DNA from: Promethearchaeota archaeon
GTDB taxonomy: Archaea > Asgardarchaeota > Lokiarchaeia > Sigyniarchaeales > SOKP01
Direction of reading: 5' to 3'
DNA length: 64,000 nucleotides
Assembly (NCBI GenBank): GCA_019058365.1
Contig: JAHPZE010000002.1
Span: forward strand, 1 to 64,000
A model generated the notes under the pieces. The model was not told where the DNA came from and ran no database searches. It saw only the letters and a list, made by a program, of their open reading frames with translations. Shown one piece after another: positions 17,205 through 25,518 of this stretch (within the stretch, counting starts at the first letter, position 1; every line of letters starts with the position of its first letter). Position numbers and translations under genes: made by a program.

Positions 17205-18623
17205 TTAAATGTTTTTTAGTTTAAAACTTCTTAATTCTTTTAAAAATACGGGATCTCCTTTTTTTATCTTCTTGTTTTCATTTTTAAAACCCACAATAAC
17301 AGCCCCTTTAGTGCCAAAAGTGTTTAAAACCTTTGTAAACGGGGGTTCTAAGATTTTTCCAATAATTTTTTTTGCACCAATAGCGCTTTGCGCTAATCCT
17401 AAGCAGATAATTCCTTGAGGATGTTCAGGATTCTTTATTATACCTTTTTTAGTTTTGTATTTATAAAATAAAGGGAGATCTTTATATATTTTCAATAACT
17501 CTGCTGATCCTAATATCCTTAAAGTAGTAGGAGGTAAATCTAATCGACTTAGGAGCATAATTGTTCTCTCTTTTCTTATTAGAACTTTTTCTTTAAATAA
17601 AATTAAAGCATTAAACCCTCGATCCGTATTTTTGATTGTAGTTTCAATTCTTTTTCCATCTAATTCATAATATGGATAAATTTTACCAGTAGTTGTTACC
17701 ATTCCAATCGTAATATGAATTTGTGTGCCAAACTTTGTCTTGGATTTGAATAACTTATTGGTATTTACCTTTATTTCAATAATATTGCAATAATCAAAAT
17801 CATTTGGGTTATTTGTAGCATAACAGCCCCGATAAACTTTTTTCAAATCTAATCCTTTTATATTGATGCCAATCCTATCACCAGCTTTTGCAATTTCAAC
17901 ATTATGGTGAAAGATTTGAATGTTTTTTACTCTCCCAGACATATTTACTGGTAATACCTCTAAATTTTGATTTAACCTTAGGGTTCCATTTAAAAGTGTA
18001 CCTGTTAATATTGCTCCCATACCTTTTATAGGGAAATGATGATCAATAGGAATTATAATATCTCCTTCACTATGTCTTTCAATTTTTAATGAATTAATCA
18101 TCTCTAATATTCCATTTTTTAGTTCTTCAAATCCATCTTCCTTTTTTGCAGAAACCGCAAAAATTGGAACATCATGACCGAAGGAGGTCGAATCAAAAAA
18201 TTCTCTTGTTTTATTGATTTCTATTTCAAGGTTTCCAGTAAAAAGATCAATTTTATTGAGAATCACAAGGATCTTATCGATTTTAAGTGATTCGATCATA
18301 ATAAGATGCTCTCCTGTTTGAACTTGAGGGCCTTTATTAATATCTATGACAATTAAAGCACAATCAATAATTTCTACTGAGGATGCACTAATTTTTATTA
18401 GATCTGCATGACCGGGGCCATCTACTAAGGTAATTAGATACTTATCCAATAAAAAACTTGTAAAACCCAGATCTATTGTTATCCCTCTTTCTTTGCTTTG
18501 GGGATGTGCATCAATACCAGCTGTAGAAATTATTTCACTAATTACTTTTGCTATAGCCGTCTTCCCAGAGTCGATATGTCCAAACAATCCAATGTGTATT
18601 GGGATTTTCTTTTCAATATCCAT
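17205..18623 (-). CDS. selB: Selenocysteine-specific elongation factor SelB/EFSec
   Basis: An EF-Tu-like GTPase of 472 residues. G1 is GHIDSGKTAI, G3 is DGPGHADLI, G4 is NKID and G5 is SAK. After the G domain and beta-barrel domains II and III comes a short fourth domain ending in GDPVFLKELRSFKLK, as in archaeal and eukaryal EFSec rather than the four winged helices of bacterial SelB. The insert HPQSKERGITIDLGFTSF is the switch I region of SelB (RGITIDLGF). It delivers Sec-tRNA(Sec) to UGA codons. tRNA-Sec and SepSecS lie 4.5 kb away. PSTK and SelD are not in the window. Confidence 0.9.
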   Translation of the reverse strand: MDIEKKIPIHIGLFGHIDSGKTAIAKVISEIISTAGIDAHPQSKERGITIDLGFTSFLLDKYLITLVDGPGHADLIKISASSVEIIDCALIVIDINKGPQVQTGEHLIMIESLKIDKILVILNKIDLFTGNLEIEINKTREFFDSTSFGHDVPIFAVSAKKEDGFEELKNGILEMINSLKIERHSEGDIIIPIDHHFPIKGMGAILTGTLLNGTLRLNQNLEVLPVNMSGRVKNIQIFHHNVEIAKAGDRIGINIKGLDLKKVYRGCYATNNPNDFDYCNIIEIKVNTNKLFKSKTKFGTQIHITIGMVTTTGKIYPYYELDGKRIETTIKNTDRGFNALILFKEKVLIRKERTIMLLSRLDLPPTTLRILGSAELLKIYKDLPLFYKYKTKKGIIKNPEHPQGIICLGLAQSAIGAKKIIGKILEPPFTKVLNTFGTKGAVIVGFKNENKKIKKGDPVFLKELRSFKLKNI

Positions 18624-18787
18624 CTCTAATTACATTAAAAATGACTTAAATTTATAGATTGTTATTGAGTTTGATTAAAAATTTAACATAATATAAGGAA
18701 TTTCAAAAATCGGACTCAATTAATTTTAATTATAATTTTAATTTAAGATAACATATAATTTACTAACTATATTTTTATGGTGAAGTA

Positions 18788-19669
18788 ATGAGCCCAAAGT
18801 TTTGTGTCTATTGTGGTAGTCCTGTAAAAGAAACAGATAAATACTGTATCATCTGCGGTAAACCAATGCTTACAGACATTCCAAAAGCAGCAAAAAGATT
18901 AGATAGAAAAGAAGAGATAAAAAAGGAAGAAGAATTTAAAGTTGAAGAAAAAATAGAAGAAAAGGAACAAAAGGATGAGGAACAGAAGGATAGAATTTTA
19001 GATATGGAAGAAACAGATAAAGATAAGAAGATTTCAAAACAAAAAAAAGAAAAAGGGGGTATAAAACCTCTTCCTGAAGAAGTAAAAGAACAAATGGTTT
19101 ATTATATTGAATATAATGATATTCAATTGAATAAACAAGTCCTTGCTGAAAAATTAACTGATATTTCAAAATCAACGAAAGATGAGAAGTATGATTATGA
19201 CATGGAATTTAAAAAAGAAGTAAATTTAAAATTAGAGGCAATAAAAACCTTAATAAGTGAATTAAAACAAAAAGAGAATGCAATTAAGCAGAACTTAGAA
19301 GAACCTTTCATTGTTCAAAGGATCCAAAATGATATCGATACTAAAATATTTCAACTTGAAAATTTAGCGAGAGAACATAAATTGCATAAAGTTGATAAAG
19401 AAACTTTTGAAAAGTTAAAAGAAAAATATAAACAAGAAAAAATTGAGCTAGAAACTGAAAGAGAAGAGTTAATAGAAGGGATGAAATTATGGATTCAAGA
19501 TTTAAAATTAGAGAAAGCAGAAGTATCTGGAGAGAGAAAACTTAGTAAGGGTAGATATCATGCGAAAGAGCTTACGGAGGATGAATTCAATGAAAAAGAT
19601 AAAGAATTTGACCTTAAATTGAAAAAAATTAATACTAAAATTAGCACATTAGAAAAATTAACAAAATAG
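18788..19669 (+). CDS. Zinc-ribbon protein with long charged coiled coil
   Basis: Residues 5-26 are a zinc ribbon (FCVYCGSPVKETDKYCIICG). From about residue 35 onward the protein is dominated by Lys and Glu and predicted coiled coil (KRLDRKEEIKKEEEFKVEEK), with a later helical pair around LKEKYKQEKIELETEREEL and KGRYHAKELTEDEFNEKDKEF, a SHOCT-like pattern near the C-terminus. There is no membrane segment. Function is unknown; a scaffold role is a guess. Confidence 0.6.
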   Translation: MSPKFCVYCGSPVKETDKYCIICGKPMLTDIPKAAKRLDRKEEIKKEEEFKVEEKIEEKEQKDEEQKDRILDMEETDKDKKISKQKKEKGGIKPLPEEVKEQMVYYIEYNDIQLNKQVLAEKLTDISKSTKDEKYDYDMEFKKEVNLKLEAIKTLISELKQKENAIKQNLEEPFIVQRIQNDIDTKIFQLENLAREHKLHKVDKETFEKLKEKYKQEKIELETEREELIEGMKLWIQDLKLEKAEVSGERKLSKGRYHAKELTEDEFNEKDKEFDLKLKKINTKISTLEKLTK

Positions 19670-19721
19670 AAATTTATAGTTAAAATATTTTTATTAAGAA
19701 ATATTAAAAGTTACAATAAAC

Positions 19722-19847
19722 ATGAGAAATAAATTAATTGCTATTATAATTTTATTAATAGGAATATCACTCATAACAATTGGAGTTATTCAAGGGCAGT
19801 ATAGTTTAATAAATTCTACTTATAAGCAAATGGTTCTAATCCCTTAA
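19722..19847 (+). CDS. 41-aa single-TM peptide, unknown
   Basis: An ORF too short for the track: MRNKLIAIIILLIGISLITIG then a short polar tail with VIQGQYSLINSTYKQM. The hydrophobic stretch after two basic residues is a signal anchor. Its 3' end overlaps the tail of the convergent gene by a few bases. Coding status is supported only by this composition. Confidence 0.35.
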   Translation: MRNKLIAIIILLIGISLITIGVIQGQYSLINSTYKQMVLIP

Positions 19848-20144
19848 TGAATCCCATTTTCCCTTTTTAACGGCATTCGAATTGTCTAAAAATCCTTTTT
19901 TCTGAAACATCTTTTCTTGTGATTTCCTAATTTTATTTGATTGATTATAATGGATTTTACATAAAAATATCTTATGTCGTGAATTAGTATTATATTTTAA
20001 GCCCGCTTTTTCTACATATTTTTTCCAAGAGTTTTCTGAAAGCGATCTTACAGCAATTTCACGACAATCATTTATCGAACATTTTTTATTTTTAGCTAAA
20101 TCACCTAAATCTTTTTTTTCTCTAAGCTCCTTCGGAAATTTCAT
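19836..20144 (-). CDS. Small Cys/His protein, unknown
   Basis: This is a 102-residue, strongly basic protein. A possible zinc site is formed by CSINDC near residue 22 and FLCKIHY near residue 61, the pattern of several small archaeal zinc proteins without known function. No membrane segment. It is transcribed convergently to the 41-aa peptide gene and divergently from the Nudix gene. Confidence 0.5.
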   Translation of the reverse strand: MKFPKELREKKDLGDLAKNKKCSINDCREIAVRSLSENSWKKYVEKAGLKYNTNSRHKIFLCKIHYNQSNKIRKSQEKMFQKKGFLDNSNAVKKGKWDSLRD

Positions 20145-20216
20145 GGTAAACCACTTGCTAAAAACTTTATTAGAATAAAATATTATGTTTTTTAAATAAT
20201 TATTATCTTAAAATTT

Positions 20217-20939
20217 TTGCTAAAACAAATGGATTCAGCAAACTTGATCTTTGATGGAAATATAATAAAAAAAGCTTTATATCAATGTAATTCACCTCTA
20301 AGAATTTCCATAAAAGATAATTTTTTTACAAGTTCAGCTGTTCTTTTTTCAATAATTCCCTTTAAAGATAAACCATATGAATTAATTTTAATTCATCGTT
20401 CAGATAAGGGGATAAGACATAGAGGTGAAATGTCCTTCCCTGGAGGAAAATTTGACCCTCGATTAGATGGATCTTTACGAGATACTGCTCTAAGGGAAAC
20501 AGAAGAAGAAATAGGTGTGCCTCCTGAAAAAGTTAAAATATTAGGGTGCCTTGATGATTTTCCAACAATGACAAGATACATAATTACACCCTTTGTAGGA
20601 ATTATTGATAAAGATCAAAAATTAGTAAAAGATGACAGAGAAGTACAGGAAATTGTTAGAATTCCAATTGACTTTTTCACAAGTAAGATTAACTTTAAAG
20701 AACAAGCTGTTGATATTAATGGGAGTAAATTTCCTATATTTTATTTTAATTATACAAAAAAAGAAAACGGAAAAATCTTTACAGTGTGGGGTGCTACCAG
20801 TTACATGATTTCAAATTTTATTGAAAGAGTGTATGGTTATAATCTTTCAGAAATCAACTTAAAAAGATTTAAACTTGATAAAATAAAACTAATTAAAGAA
20901 TACATCAAATATAGAAACCAAATTACAAGTAAATTTTAA
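20217..20939 (+). CDS. Nudix hydrolase, CoA pyrophosphatase-like
   Basis: A 240-residue Nudix enzyme. The Nudix box reads GGKFDPRLDGSLRDTALRETEEEIG, with the REXXEE catalytic glutamates present. Just before it is HRSDKGIRHRGEMSFPGG, the pattern typical of the CoA pyrophosphatase (NUDT7/NudL) subgroup. It would cleave CoA or related dinucleoside pyrophosphates. The ORF start is TTG-like; the codon used (20217) is followed by a second candidate ATG a few codons on (KQMDSAN). Confidence 0.78.
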   Translation: MLKQMDSANLIFDGNIIKKALYQCNSPLRISIKDNFFTSSAVLFSIIPFKDKPYELILIHRSDKGIRHRGEMSFPGGKFDPRLDGSLRDTALRETEEEIGVPPEKVKILGCLDDFPTMTRYIITPFVGIIDKDQKLVKDDREVQEIVRIPIDFFTSKINFKEQAVDINGSKFPIFYFNYTKKENGKIFTVWGATSYMISNFIERVYGYNLSEINLKRFKLDKIKLIKEYIKYRNQITSKF

Positions 20940-20962
20940 AATGTAAAAAAGCAATAGTTTCA

Positions 20963-21115
20963 CTATCTGATTTTTTCTACTTTAGAAATATAGTCAGGAC
21001 AATTTCTGCAATTGGGAATTTTACATAAGAACTGAATTTTTGGGAGTCCGCATATTGGAAGAAATGGGCATTCTGTCAGCTCTAATTTAATTGTTAATTT
21101 TAGATCAATACTCAT
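20963..21115 (-). CDS. 50-aa Cys-rich protein, unknown
   Basis: The ORF is too short for the track. It encodes an N-terminal beta-like stretch (MSIDLKLTIKLELTE), then CPFLPICG, and then CKIPNCRNCPDY: six cysteines in about 25 residues. A GGGAAAA-type purine stretch precedes the ATG. The cysteine spacing suggests metal binding. No family is recognised. Confidence 0.45.
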   Translation of the reverse strand: MSIDLKLTIKLELTECPFLPICGLPKIQFLCKIPNCRNCPDYISKVEKIR

Positions 21116-21322
21116 ATAATTTTCCCTTTTTCTAAAAAAATTATTTTAAAAAAAAATAACAATTTTGAATTTATAAAAAGAAAAACACTCAAAATTTAGT
21201 AATTCTTCATTCAAATTACTCTTATTTTAAAAGCGAACTTTAAAAAAACTTATAATATGTACACAATTGATTTTGCAAAAAATAATAGATATAAAATAAG
21301 ATAAAAAACTTATGAATATAAT

Positions 21323-22540
21323 ATGAAATATAGGAAAATGGGATCCCTTGGTTGGGATGTATCTGTTCTGGGATTTGGGGCAATGCGACTCCCTATGATT
21401 GATCAAACAACGGTAAATGAAGAAGAAGCTATTAAAATGCTTCGTTATGCTATAGATAATGGAGTAAATTATATTGATACTGCTTATCCTTACCATAATG
21501 GGGAAAGTGAAGTAATTGTGGGAAAAGCCCTCCAAAATGGTTATCGCGAGAAAGTTCATCTTACAACGAAATTACCCATCTGGTTAGTTAAGAAAAGGGA
21601 GGATTTTGATAAATTTCTTAGTGAACAGATTGAAAGATTACAAACTAAACCTGATATTTATCTTTTCCATGGTTTAACTAAAAGTCGACTAGAGAAAATC
21701 AAAAATCTTAATTTAATTGAAAAAATAGAGGATGCAAGGGAGGGAGGTTTATTTCAATATACAGGGTTTTCCTTTCATGATAATTTTGAAGTCTTTAAAG
21801 ATATACTCGATTATTATAATTGGGATTGTTGTCAAATTCAATTTAATTATCTTGACATTGATTATCAAGCAGGCATAAATGGAGTCAAATATGCCGGAAG
21901 TAAGAAAATTGCGTTAATAATTATGGAACCTATTCGTGGTGGGAAGTTGGCTATTCCGGAGAAGAAATTAGATACTAGATCAGAAATTAAAAATATTCTA
22001 GATAAATCAAAAGTTAAGAGATCTATGGCCGATTGGGCATTACAATTCGTCTGGAACCATTCTGAAGTTTCAGTTGTATTAAGTGGAATGAGTAATATGC
22101 AACAAGTTAAAGAAAATATCGAATCTGCTAATAAGGCTGTAAATAATAGTTTAATTGAAGAAGAAATGCAAACAATTTCTGAATTACGTAAAGTTTATGA
22201 TAAATACGATCTTGTCCCCTGTACTAGTTGTAGATATTGCTTACCATGTCCAAATGGAGTATCTATTCCATGGGTTTTTAGACTTTTAAATGATCTAGGA
22301 TATTGGGGCGAAGACAGTAAAGTTAGAATTTCATTTTTTTATGATAGGATGGCAAAAACTCCAGAAGAATTGGAAAAAAGGCTTTCTGAAGAAGAAGAAG
22401 TTGAAGGAGCGGCAAGTTTATGTATTCAGTGTGGTGAGTGTCTTGAAAAATGCCCTCAACAAATTGATATCCCTGATATTATGAAGAAAGCTAATGGAAT
22501 TTTTGAAGAAGGGAAAGAGATCTCAGAACTTTTCTTTTAA
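21323..22540 (+). CDS. Aldo/keto reductase with C-terminal 4Fe-4S domain
   Basis: A 405-residue fusion. Residues 1-280 are an aldo/keto reductase barrel: GFGAMRLPMID, NYIDTAYPYHNGESE (the catalytic Asp and Tyr), KLPIWLVK, and the HG of the catalytic His region. Residues 300-395 hold cysteines in CTSCRYCLPCPNGVSIP and CIQCGECLEKCPQQIDIP, ferredoxin-like clusters. This architecture is widespread in anaerobes as a predicted ferredoxin-linked oxidoreductase. Monocistronic. Confidence 0.9.
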   Translation: MKYRKMGSLGWDVSVLGFGAMRLPMIDQTTVNEEEAIKMLRYAIDNGVNYIDTAYPYHNGESEVIVGKALQNGYREKVHLTTKLPIWLVKKREDFDKFLSEQIERLQTKPDIYLFHGLTKSRLEKIKNLNLIEKIEDAREGGLFQYTGFSFHDNFEVFKDILDYYNWDCCQIQFNYLDIDYQAGINGVKYAGSKKIALIIMEPIRGGKLAIPEKKLDTRSEIKNILDKSKVKRSMADWALQFVWNHSEVSVVLSGMSNMQQVKENIESANKAVNNSLIEEEMQTISELRKVYDKYDLVPCTSCRYCLPCPNGVSIPWVFRLLNDLGYWGEDSKVRISFFYDRMAKTPEELEKRLSEEEEVEGAASLCIQCGECLEKCPQQIDIPDIMKKANGIFEEGKEISELFF

Positions 22541-22629
22541 TTTTCCTTAATATTACAGTACCATTATTTATAATCAAAAATTTCTTTTAGAAAGATAAGT
22601 AATTTGAATTAAAAATAAATTTTGCGTAT

Positions 22630-22657
22630 GGCTCCTTGACGGTTAGAGTGGTCACCC
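22630..22657 (+). pseudogene. Intron-less 5' fragment resembling tRNA-Sec
   Basis: GGCTCCTTGACGGTTAGAGTGGTC matches the 5' end of the tRNA-Sec located 400 nt downstream (GGC-CCTTGACGGTCGGA then GTGGTC) once the proposed 34-nt D-loop intron of that gene is removed. There is no anticodon arm or 3' half. It is either a truncated duplicate or a chance match. Confidence 0.4.
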
Positions 22658-22908
22658 TTTATCTAAATAATATTAATAATACTCAACATTTTTGGAAAGA
22701 ATTCCTAAAAAGACGTGATTTTATAAAATATAAAGGTATAGAATCCTTTATTAGAACCTATTATCCTGATATCGTCACACGATTTTATAAAGATGTTCCA
22801 AGAGGTCAGCTGAAATCTGCAATCAAATAAATGATTCAAAATTGGATTAATGATGGAAATCCAATACCTATACTTCCGAAGTATTTACAAAATCTTCTTA
22901 TTCATTAA
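22636..22908 (+). pseudogene. Degenerate coding-like remnant, unknown
   Basis: An ORF of about 60 codons (WKEFLKRRDFIKYKGIESF, RTYYPDIVTRFYKD) ends in TAA and is directly followed in frame by ATG and a further 25 codons (MIQNWINDGNPIPILPKYL). The two parts read like one short protein split by a stop. The 5' end overlaps the tRNA-Sec-like fragment, with no ribosome-binding site. It could be the remnant of an element inserted near tRNA-Sec; I do not recognise it. Confidence 0.3.
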
Positions 22909-23045
22909 AAAAATGATTGGATATGAATATAATATGCAGATAAAAAGAGAAATTTATTAAAAAAGTTTCAAATTTTAAAATATAAACAGTAAATTTCTTT
23001 TAGAACTGTATACTTTATTACTCAAAATGGCCCTTGACGGTCGGA

Positions 23046-23079
23046 ATTGCTTTTAGATCGTATCGATCTGCAACGATAA
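23046..23079 (+). other. D-loop intron of tRNA-Sec (34 nt)
   Basis: A canonical bulge-helix-bulge can be drawn: central helix GTCG/CGAT, bulges GAA and AAG cut after the second base, and an inner stem TTGC/GCAA topped by AGATCG/CGATCT. Excision yields GTCGGA-GTGGTC-TCTGAC. The intron-less fragment at 22630 shows the same junction. Confidence 0.82.
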
Positions 23080-23137
23080 GTGGTCTCTGACGCTGGGCTT
23101 CAAACCCAGTTATCCTGCGGAGGGGTAGGAGTTCGAT

Positions 23138-23167
23138 AACGGTTAGAAATAATCTGATCTTCGAAAA
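23138..23167 (+). other. T-loop intron of tRNA-Sec (30 nt)
   Basis: Central helix TTCG/CGAA with 3-nt bulges ATA and AAT; cuts after the second base give the standard T loop TTCGATT closed by GGAG/CTCC. The inner stem TTAGA/TCTGA includes one wobble pair. Confidence 0.82.
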
Positions 23168-23218
23168 TCTCCTCGAGGGCCGCCATTATATCAAAAAAAT
23201 AATTACATTGTGTTTTCA

Positions 23219-24580
23219 ATGGTTGACTTTAACAAAATTATTGAATTTTTTGAAACTTTGAATATTCCTGAAAATATGCTTAAGAGAGGACAACTTGTTT
23301 TAAATGAGTTCATGAATCCAATAAAAATTTTATTTGAACAAAGATCTGTACCTAATAAACCTTGGACTGATGAACAAATCGAATTCTTACTTCAAACACT
23401 TTCAAATATGGATACAGATAAAGATATTAATGCTGCTAGAGTAGGTGAAAGAGAAGGAAGAATCGCTTCAAAATTACATTTAAGAACGTCAGCAGGATTC
23501 TGCCATGGTGTGGGAAGAAGTGGATTTTTAACAGCACCTCAACCTAAGGCACCTGGTGGATCAATAATGTATGAACTTTCTAATTACTTAGCTCGTAATA
23601 TTTTAAGAAATACGGGATTACCAAACATAAAGGAGGCAATTGTAGTCCCGTTATGTACGGGAATGTCTTTATCTTTAGCATTGAGCGCTTTAAAATTTAG
23701 TAAGAGTGAAAGAGAATTGAATCATAAAAGAACAGTCTTAGTTCCTCAAGTAGATCATAAATCTCTTTTAAAAGCGATTGATTTTGCAGGTTTTAAAGCA
23801 AAAATTATTCCCGGACAGATTTTTGGAGATGCGGTTAGGATTCCAATAGATGATATAAAAAATCATTTTGATAATGACTGTTTTGCTATCATCTCAATTA
23901 CTAGTTTTTTTCCCCCTCGTGAACATGATAATATTAAAGAAATAAGTAAATTCGCTCAAGAAAAGAATCTTGTACATATCGTTATAAACGCATACGGGGT
24001 TCAAAGCCCAGAATGGATGAAATTAATTCGTTCTGCAATTGATGCAGGGAAGATAGACGCAATAATTCAATCAACAGATAAAAATTTCCTTACTCCTATA
24101 GGTGGAGCTGTAATAGCATCACCGTTAAAAGAAAATATAACTAAAATCAGCCAAGCATACGCGGGTCGCGCCTCAGCCACACCTATTGTGAATTTCTTAA
24201 TTTCAATGTTATCAATAGGAATAAAGGGTTATCAAAAACTACTCAAAGAACAACAACATAATCGTGAAATTCTCGAAAGAAAATTAAGGGAAATTGCTGA
24301 AAAACTAAATGAAAGAATTCTTGATATATATAATCCCGTTGCTGTAGCACTATCATTACAAAATCTAAGTGAAAAAAAATTGTATGCCCTTGGTGGAGCA
24401 TTGTATAACTTAAGAGTAACAGGACCAAGAGTATATAACCCAAAAGAAAACCCATTTGGAACATGTTGTAGCAATTATCCAACCCCATATATCGTAATGA
24501 ATGCTGCAATTGGAGCATCAGAAAAAGATATCATTTCTGCTGTCGAGAGATTTGAAAAAGCATATAACCAAATAGAATAA
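23219..24580 (+). CDS. spcS: O-phosphoseryl-tRNA(Sec) selenium transferase
   Basis: SepSecS, the PLP enzyme that converts phosphoseryl-tRNA(Sec) to Sec-tRNA(Sec) using selenophosphate. The protein is about 453 residues from the ATG at 23219 (the track uses an upstream GTG). Family segments seen are the N-terminal VGEREGRIAS, then FCHGVGRSGFLTAPQPKAPGGS, VVPLCTGMSLSLAL, VPQVDHKSLLKAI, and the PLP-lysine region STDKNFLTPIGGAVI. The C-terminal half is AGRASATPIVNFLISMLSIG. The gene follows tRNA-Sec by 33 nt. The pathway needs PSTK and SelD from elsewhere in the genome. Confidence 0.93.
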   Translation: MVDFNKIIEFFETLNIPENMLKRGQLVLNEFMNPIKILFEQRSVPNKPWTDEQIEFLLQTLSNMDTDKDINAARVGEREGRIASKLHLRTSAGFCHGVGRSGFLTAPQPKAPGGSIMYELSNYLARNILRNTGLPNIKEAIVVPLCTGMSLSLALSALKFSKSERELNHKRTVLVPQVDHKSLLKAIDFAGFKAKIIPGQIFGDAVRIPIDDIKNHFDNDCFAIISITSFFPPREHDNIKEISKFAQEKNLVHIVINAYGVQSPEWMKLIRSAIDAGKIDAIIQSTDKNFLTPIGGAVIASPLKENITKISQAYAGRASATPIVNFLISMLSIGIKGYQKLLKEQQHNREILERKLREIAEKLNERILDIYNPVAVALSLQNLSEKKLYALGGALYNLRVTGPRVYNPKENPFGTCCSNYPTPYIVMNAAIGASEKDIISAVERFEKAYNQIE

Positions 24581-24706
24581 TAATAAATTTAAAACAAATA
24601 TTTTGATGTTCTATTTAAACAGAAATAAAAATAAATAAAAACTAGAAGTTCTATATTTTAATAAAAATTATACGAACAATACTAAATCGACAGAAAGGGA
24701 TTCATA

Positions 24707-25387
24707 ATGGAAAACCGGCTACTAAACCAATTTAATAATGTCATTACTTCTCAATGGCTTTCTAAACAAATAGAAGAGCCATATAGTCCTTTAATTCCTC
24801 GAGAATTGTTTGAAATCGCATATCACACATGTAATTCCGTGACTATGAGAAATATTTATATAAAACAATCTTCAAGTGAAGAACAAGGTGGTTCTAAAGC
24901 AGTTTTATATTCGAATAACAAAAAATTTATAGCAATAGAAGGTTTAGAAAATTCTTTAAAAATTACAAAATATTTTAACGAAGAAACTACTGGTGATAAA
25001 ATTGTAACAGAAATTCAACCGCTACTTACAAAACGAAAAGCGAATTTTACCTCTAAGGATGCAGAAATAAAAATTCAGATTTTAAAAAGCATTTTGGTTG
25101 AGAGAAAACTCGATGAATGTGTAAATTTAGTATTCTTAAAAGGTATAAATCGAAAAATATATTTTGCTATTGGGGATGCTAGAGAATCAGCAGCTGTCGT
25201 TCCAATATTTATGGAAGCTGAAGGCGCCAGTTTGGTTCAATTAGCTTTAAATAAGTGGATGGAAACAGCTCAGAGACTAGAACAAGAACATAATTTTCCT
25301 GATAATCTTGTTCCCGGTATTCTCAAAAATCTTACCCAGATAAAGAAATGGCTCCTTGATTTAATTAGTACATTTCTAGATAAATAA
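24707..25387 (+). CDS. Conserved-looking protein, unknown
   Basis: I do not recognise this soluble 226-residue protein. It has mixed alpha/beta character, a central polar part with STSKDAEIKIQILKSILVERKLDEC-like helices, a strand-rich stretch INRKIYFAIGDARESAAVVPIF, and a C-terminal helical region (ALNKWMETAQRLEQEH). The pattern around AAVVPIFMEAEGASLVQLA slightly recalls longin or Roadblock-type folds, but this is weak. It lies between SepSecS and tRNA-Ile on its own. Confidence 0.5.
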   Translation: MENRLLNQFNNVITSQWLSKQIEEPYSPLIPRELFEIAYHTCNSVTMRNIYIKQSSSEEQGGSKAVLYSNNKKFIAIEGLENSLKITKYFNEETTGDKIVTEIQPLLTKRKANFTSKDAEIKIQILKSILVERKLDECVNLVFLKGINRKIYFAIGDARESAAVVPIFMEAEGASLVQLALNKWMETAQRLEQEHNFPDNLVPGILKNLTQIKKWLLDLISTFLDK

Positions 25388-25518
25388 GTATTTTTTCTTC
25401 AAGAATTATTTTTGACTTACATCTAAGAATATATTAATTGAAAACATATTAAAGTAATATTTAGGTGTATAAAGAAAATCGTAAAATAGATGTTTCACGA
25501 TCAAAAAAAATAAAAATA

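Larger units (their letters stand above)
23029..23185 (+). tRNA. selC: tRNA-Sec(UCA) with two introns
   Basis: The acceptor stem is 9 bp (GGCCCTTGA with TCGAGGGCC) and the T stem 4 bp (GGAG with CTCC), the archaeal/eukaryal 9/4 form. The D stem is 6 bp (GTCGGA with TCTGAC). The anticodon arm is CTGGG-CTTCAAA-CCCAG with anticodon TCA. A long variable arm (TATCC with GGGTA) and encoded GCCA end complete it. The gene is 157 nt because of inserts of 34 nt in the D loop and 30 nt in the T loop. Removing them gives a 93-nt tRNA with D loop GTGGTC and T loop TTCGATT. SepSecS begins 33 nt downstream, suggesting a shared transcript. Confidence 0.92.
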
